Source of the DNA: Blastobasis lacticolella
Lineage: Eukaryota; Arthropoda; Insecta; Lepidoptera; Blastobasidae
Assembly (NCBI GenBank): GCA_905147135.1
Contig: LR990054.1
Location: forward strand, 11,445,001 to 11,509,000
Reading direction: 5' to 3'
DNA: 64,000 nucleotides
Both the position numbers and the translations under genes were made by a program. Positions 61,280 to 64,000 of the stretch are shown here, piece by piece. Within the stretch, counting starts at the first letter, position 1. The number at the start of each line of letters is the position of its first letter. The notes under the pieces are model-generated. The model was not told the origin of the DNA, made no database searches, and saw only the letters and a list, made by a program, of their open reading frames with translations.

Positions 61280-63059
61280 AAATACTAAAACTACAAGTCA
61301 ATATCTAAATTCTGCACCCATTAGCGACTCGGCTATTAATGCCTTACGAATAAATAAATAAATGTGGCGGTACCTTATCTATCGTTGTCGTGCTCTTCTT
61401 TTTTTCTATACTTTATGCTTATAATGGGAGACGACAACTCCAAACTACACGTGGCCTGACATGTCTTGGTCGGATTAAATGCTTTACCTTTTGATTTAGC
61501 TATGATTTTTCAACAATTCTTTAAAAATACCAAATTTGAGTTTGATTAGATTAGAGGTACTTTGTGTTTTAAAAATCCATATAGTCAATACAGGTTAAAT
61601 AGCTTCTTAATCTAAATTTTGTATGAGCATCAGCTAGGTTGAACCACAAATGCCGAGCTTAAACATTTTCAATTGTGAAATGTATCAAAATTCTCTCACG
61701 TTTTTATGGTTAGGTTTACTGGTTAGTCCGGTTAAATATCTAGCTCTACAAATTTTTACACTATAAAAAGATTGGCTAACAAAAACGCAACGTTAAAACA
61801 AAAATCATCGTTATGGCCTTCACACATAATACGTTTCTAAAACAATAGACATTTATTCAAATTATTGTACAAGTTATTAAAAAAAGATTATGGTTTTGTA
61901 TTTGCGTATTAATTTGAATGTCTTCTATATAATAAACTTTATTTCTATAATAGGACCACGATAAGACCATATTGACTGACAGTATTAGAAAATATTAAGT
62001 GTGGATATGGCAATAATTTGGGGATAATCTGTCCTTGTCAGTCCTTCGTGTAAACATTCAGTTATTTGGTCACTATTAGCTTGAACTTATTATTAATCAT
62101 GCTAAAAATTATCTCCCGCACTTCCTTTTTAATTGTTTTGCCCATTATTTTATAATATTTTTCATAACTCATGAAAATAAACAATCCTACAAAAATCAAA
62201 TTGTTTGTTATGACTTTTATGAATGACGTTCTATGTTCAAAAATAACGTTGTACGTTCAAAAAGTTGCCAAACAGAGATTTATATATATATATTTTTTAA
62301 TAAGCTTTTCGGTCTTAGCGTAGTCTTATTAAATACCATTAAAATACTGTAACAAAGCTGTGACTGTACATTAAAGATATTTCAGAAATAATTGTCGAGA
62401 TAGGTTTCTGGCACGTAACTACTAGTGACAAAAAATATTTAAAAAAATTCTTGCAGCAAACGCTCAGCGCCCGCCTACTCCACGCACAGTCACCGTGACA
62501 CCTCCGCCTAGTCGTCAGCTGCGGTGACTAGGCAGACACGATACCTACGCAGTTGGTAACGGCTAAGTATACACATTAGAGATTATATTAGCCTTTTACC
62601 ACCATCACTCTATTTTCAAAAATCAAGAAGTTTTCGCCACCGATTTCGCTCGTTCACTAGAAAGAAAGCTAAACGGTCGCTTAACAGGATGCCATTCTTT
62701 CTTACCCACTCTCCTTTCATTTTTCTATCCTATAAATTATTTTGTTCCAAAAAGCAGGTCAATAATAGTGCGAAGCGGATACCGCATCTGCCACCCAGCG
62801 TCTGATCTTCTATTTGGAAAGCGATTCCAGATTTACTGAAAACAGTTTCCTACCAGAATCTTTATTTAAAAAATAGGTTTTTGGGCTTTTTCGAGCGGCG
62901 ACTGCAATCTGGGCCTCGAATATGCTAACTTATTTGAATCTATTGTATTGTATTTGGAGCTCAACTCAACTGTAACAGAATACAAAAAATGCGTAAAACT
63001 GCCATTGAACTGCGATAAAATTAAATTAGGACATTAGTAACTCTAGCAGAATACTTTGC
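61280..63059. other. AT-rich intergenic DNA, little recognised
   Basis: No exon or transposon coding frame was seen. A GC-rich patch at 62455-62560 holds CGCCTAGTCGTCAGCTGCGG with a CCTAGTC/GACTAGG stem and belongs with the AGTCACCGC repeats at 30600 and 59327. Confidence 0.4.
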
Positions 63060-63395
63060 GAGCTAGAGCTAGAGCTATAGCTGTAATTGCGATCCCATTA
63101 CAATTCAACAAGGCTATTAAGGGGACCGCGTGGGGTTGGTTTGTACCCAGAAGATGGTGGTAGGACCCCATAATCCGAGACCTTAGATCTTTGTCCTACT
63201 GATGATAGTCGGCGACGTCGCCAGCTGTTGCAGCCGGCTAGCTCTTTAGCTGTTACAACAAATGATGAAGCAGCTGCTGCAGCTGCTGTTATATCACATA
63301 TTGTACGCCAAAGCCCATGCCACACCACAATCTATATCACCAGCCTGCTTATGTATAGCGATCAAGAAGATTATGTACTTAGTAGCGAGCAGTGA
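63060..63395 (+). other. GC-rich patch with an open 74-codon plus frame, function unknown
   Basis: From 63172 to a TGA at about 63392 the plus strand is open and reads CPTDDSRRRRQLLQPASSLA, an alanine run (DEAAAAAAV) and MYSDQEDYVLSSEQ. There is no ATG at its start and no strong acceptor. It is preceded by tandem GAGCTAGAGCTAGAGCTATA. It could be a terminal exon, a decayed transposon gene or chance. Confidence 0.25.
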
Positions 63396-64000
63396 GTTTT
63401 TCAAGACGTTTTTGTAGCTTTTCTAATCACTCACTAGAAGGCGTGATAGCAGTTTATATATTTAAAAACTGTATTACAAATTTAGCAGATTTAGGTACTA
63501 AAAAGAAAATTAGATCAGACACAATATCCTTATTAATTGTATTTTATCAACCACTAAATAAAAACCTTATAAAATAATACACCACGGTCAAGTAACCTAA
63601 TAAAAATATTATATCCCTTTTATTAAAATTATAACGATTTATTGCAAATATCACATTTGAGTAGCTTATAAATATAAAAAATAAACATATATCCATTAAA
63701 CAATATTGTTAACTATAATATAATGAATAGAGAGATTTATAACAATAAAAATATGTAACAAAAATAAAATCATATAAATTTGTTTGTAATGAATGATATT
63801 GCCAATACGGTCGATACGATCAGTCTGTATACCTTTTCTTGGCTTATAAATTTAGAAAATACTTAAGATAATTGGACCAAAACTTTTTGTTTAAATTACT
63901 ACGACAAAGCATCTAAGATACTTGTAATTGGATTATCTATAGATACCTATTGTTATGATTACGTTGCAACCTTTAATTTTATTGTTTTAGGAACATTACA
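63396..64000. other. AT-rich DNA at the right edge, nothing recognised
   Basis: Composition is strongly AT-rich, with only short chance frames. No repeat family was recognised. Confidence 0.4.

Overview
This window looks like AT-rich nuclear DNA of an insect, most likely a moth or butterfly. It has no operons. The genes are split by GT-AG introns, and the repeat families (tRNA-headed SINEs with long conserved bodies, jockey/CR1/RTE/R1-like LINE scraps, hAT and Tc1/mariner-like DNA elements and MITEs, repeats ending in CCATCAGG) are of types I associate with Lepidoptera. The species cannot be told from the sequence alone.

The only host genes I can build with confidence are three paralogues of the haemolymph juvenile-hormone-binding protein (JHBP) / takeout family, which are secreted carriers of small hydrophobic ligands. 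Gene A runs on the + strand. Exons 2-5 are at 4780-4999, 8178-8308, 9343-9498 and 12447-12613; its signal-peptide exon was not found and may lie left of the window. Gene B (- strand, 35252 to 20839) and gene C (- strand, 55030 to 46427) are complete five-exon genes of 254 and 253 codons. All three share the same intron positions and phases (1-2-1-1), so they arose by duplication. B and C are head-to-tail neighbours, close in sequence, and share promoter features. A converges on B tail to tail and is more diverged.

Almost everything else is mobile DNA in introns and between genes. From left to right: a LINE reverse transcriptase fragment cut by the window edge (1-843); a foldback element (2398-3402); gene A with LINE and SINE pieces in its introns; SINEs and a CR1/jockey-like LINE (16.4-20.5 kb); gene B, whose introns hold SINE copies, an inverted/direct rearrangement (22.9-24.7 kb), a small MITE (26.2 kb) and a SINE broken by a foldback element (31.2-32.3 kb); SINEs and LINEs including an R1-like element (36-42.6 kb); a hAT-like element (44.0-44.7 kb); gene C, with a MITE next to exon 4 and a LINE carrying a nested hAT MITE with a perfect 8-bp target duplication; then a long-TIR MITE (55.3-56.2 kb), a second larger copy of the hAT-like family (57.2-59.0 kb) and a decayed Tc1-like transposase (60.1-61.1 kb). 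From about 61.3 kb to the end little is recognisable.

No CRISPR array, rRNA or free-standing tRNA was seen; the tRNA-like stretches are SINE heads. The points most worth a second look are the JHBP cluster with its paired TATCGATA promoter palindromes, the two extra cysteines in gene A, the rearrangement at 22.9-24.7 kb, the nested transposons with clear boundaries, and an unrecognised coding-like segment at 15782-15955.
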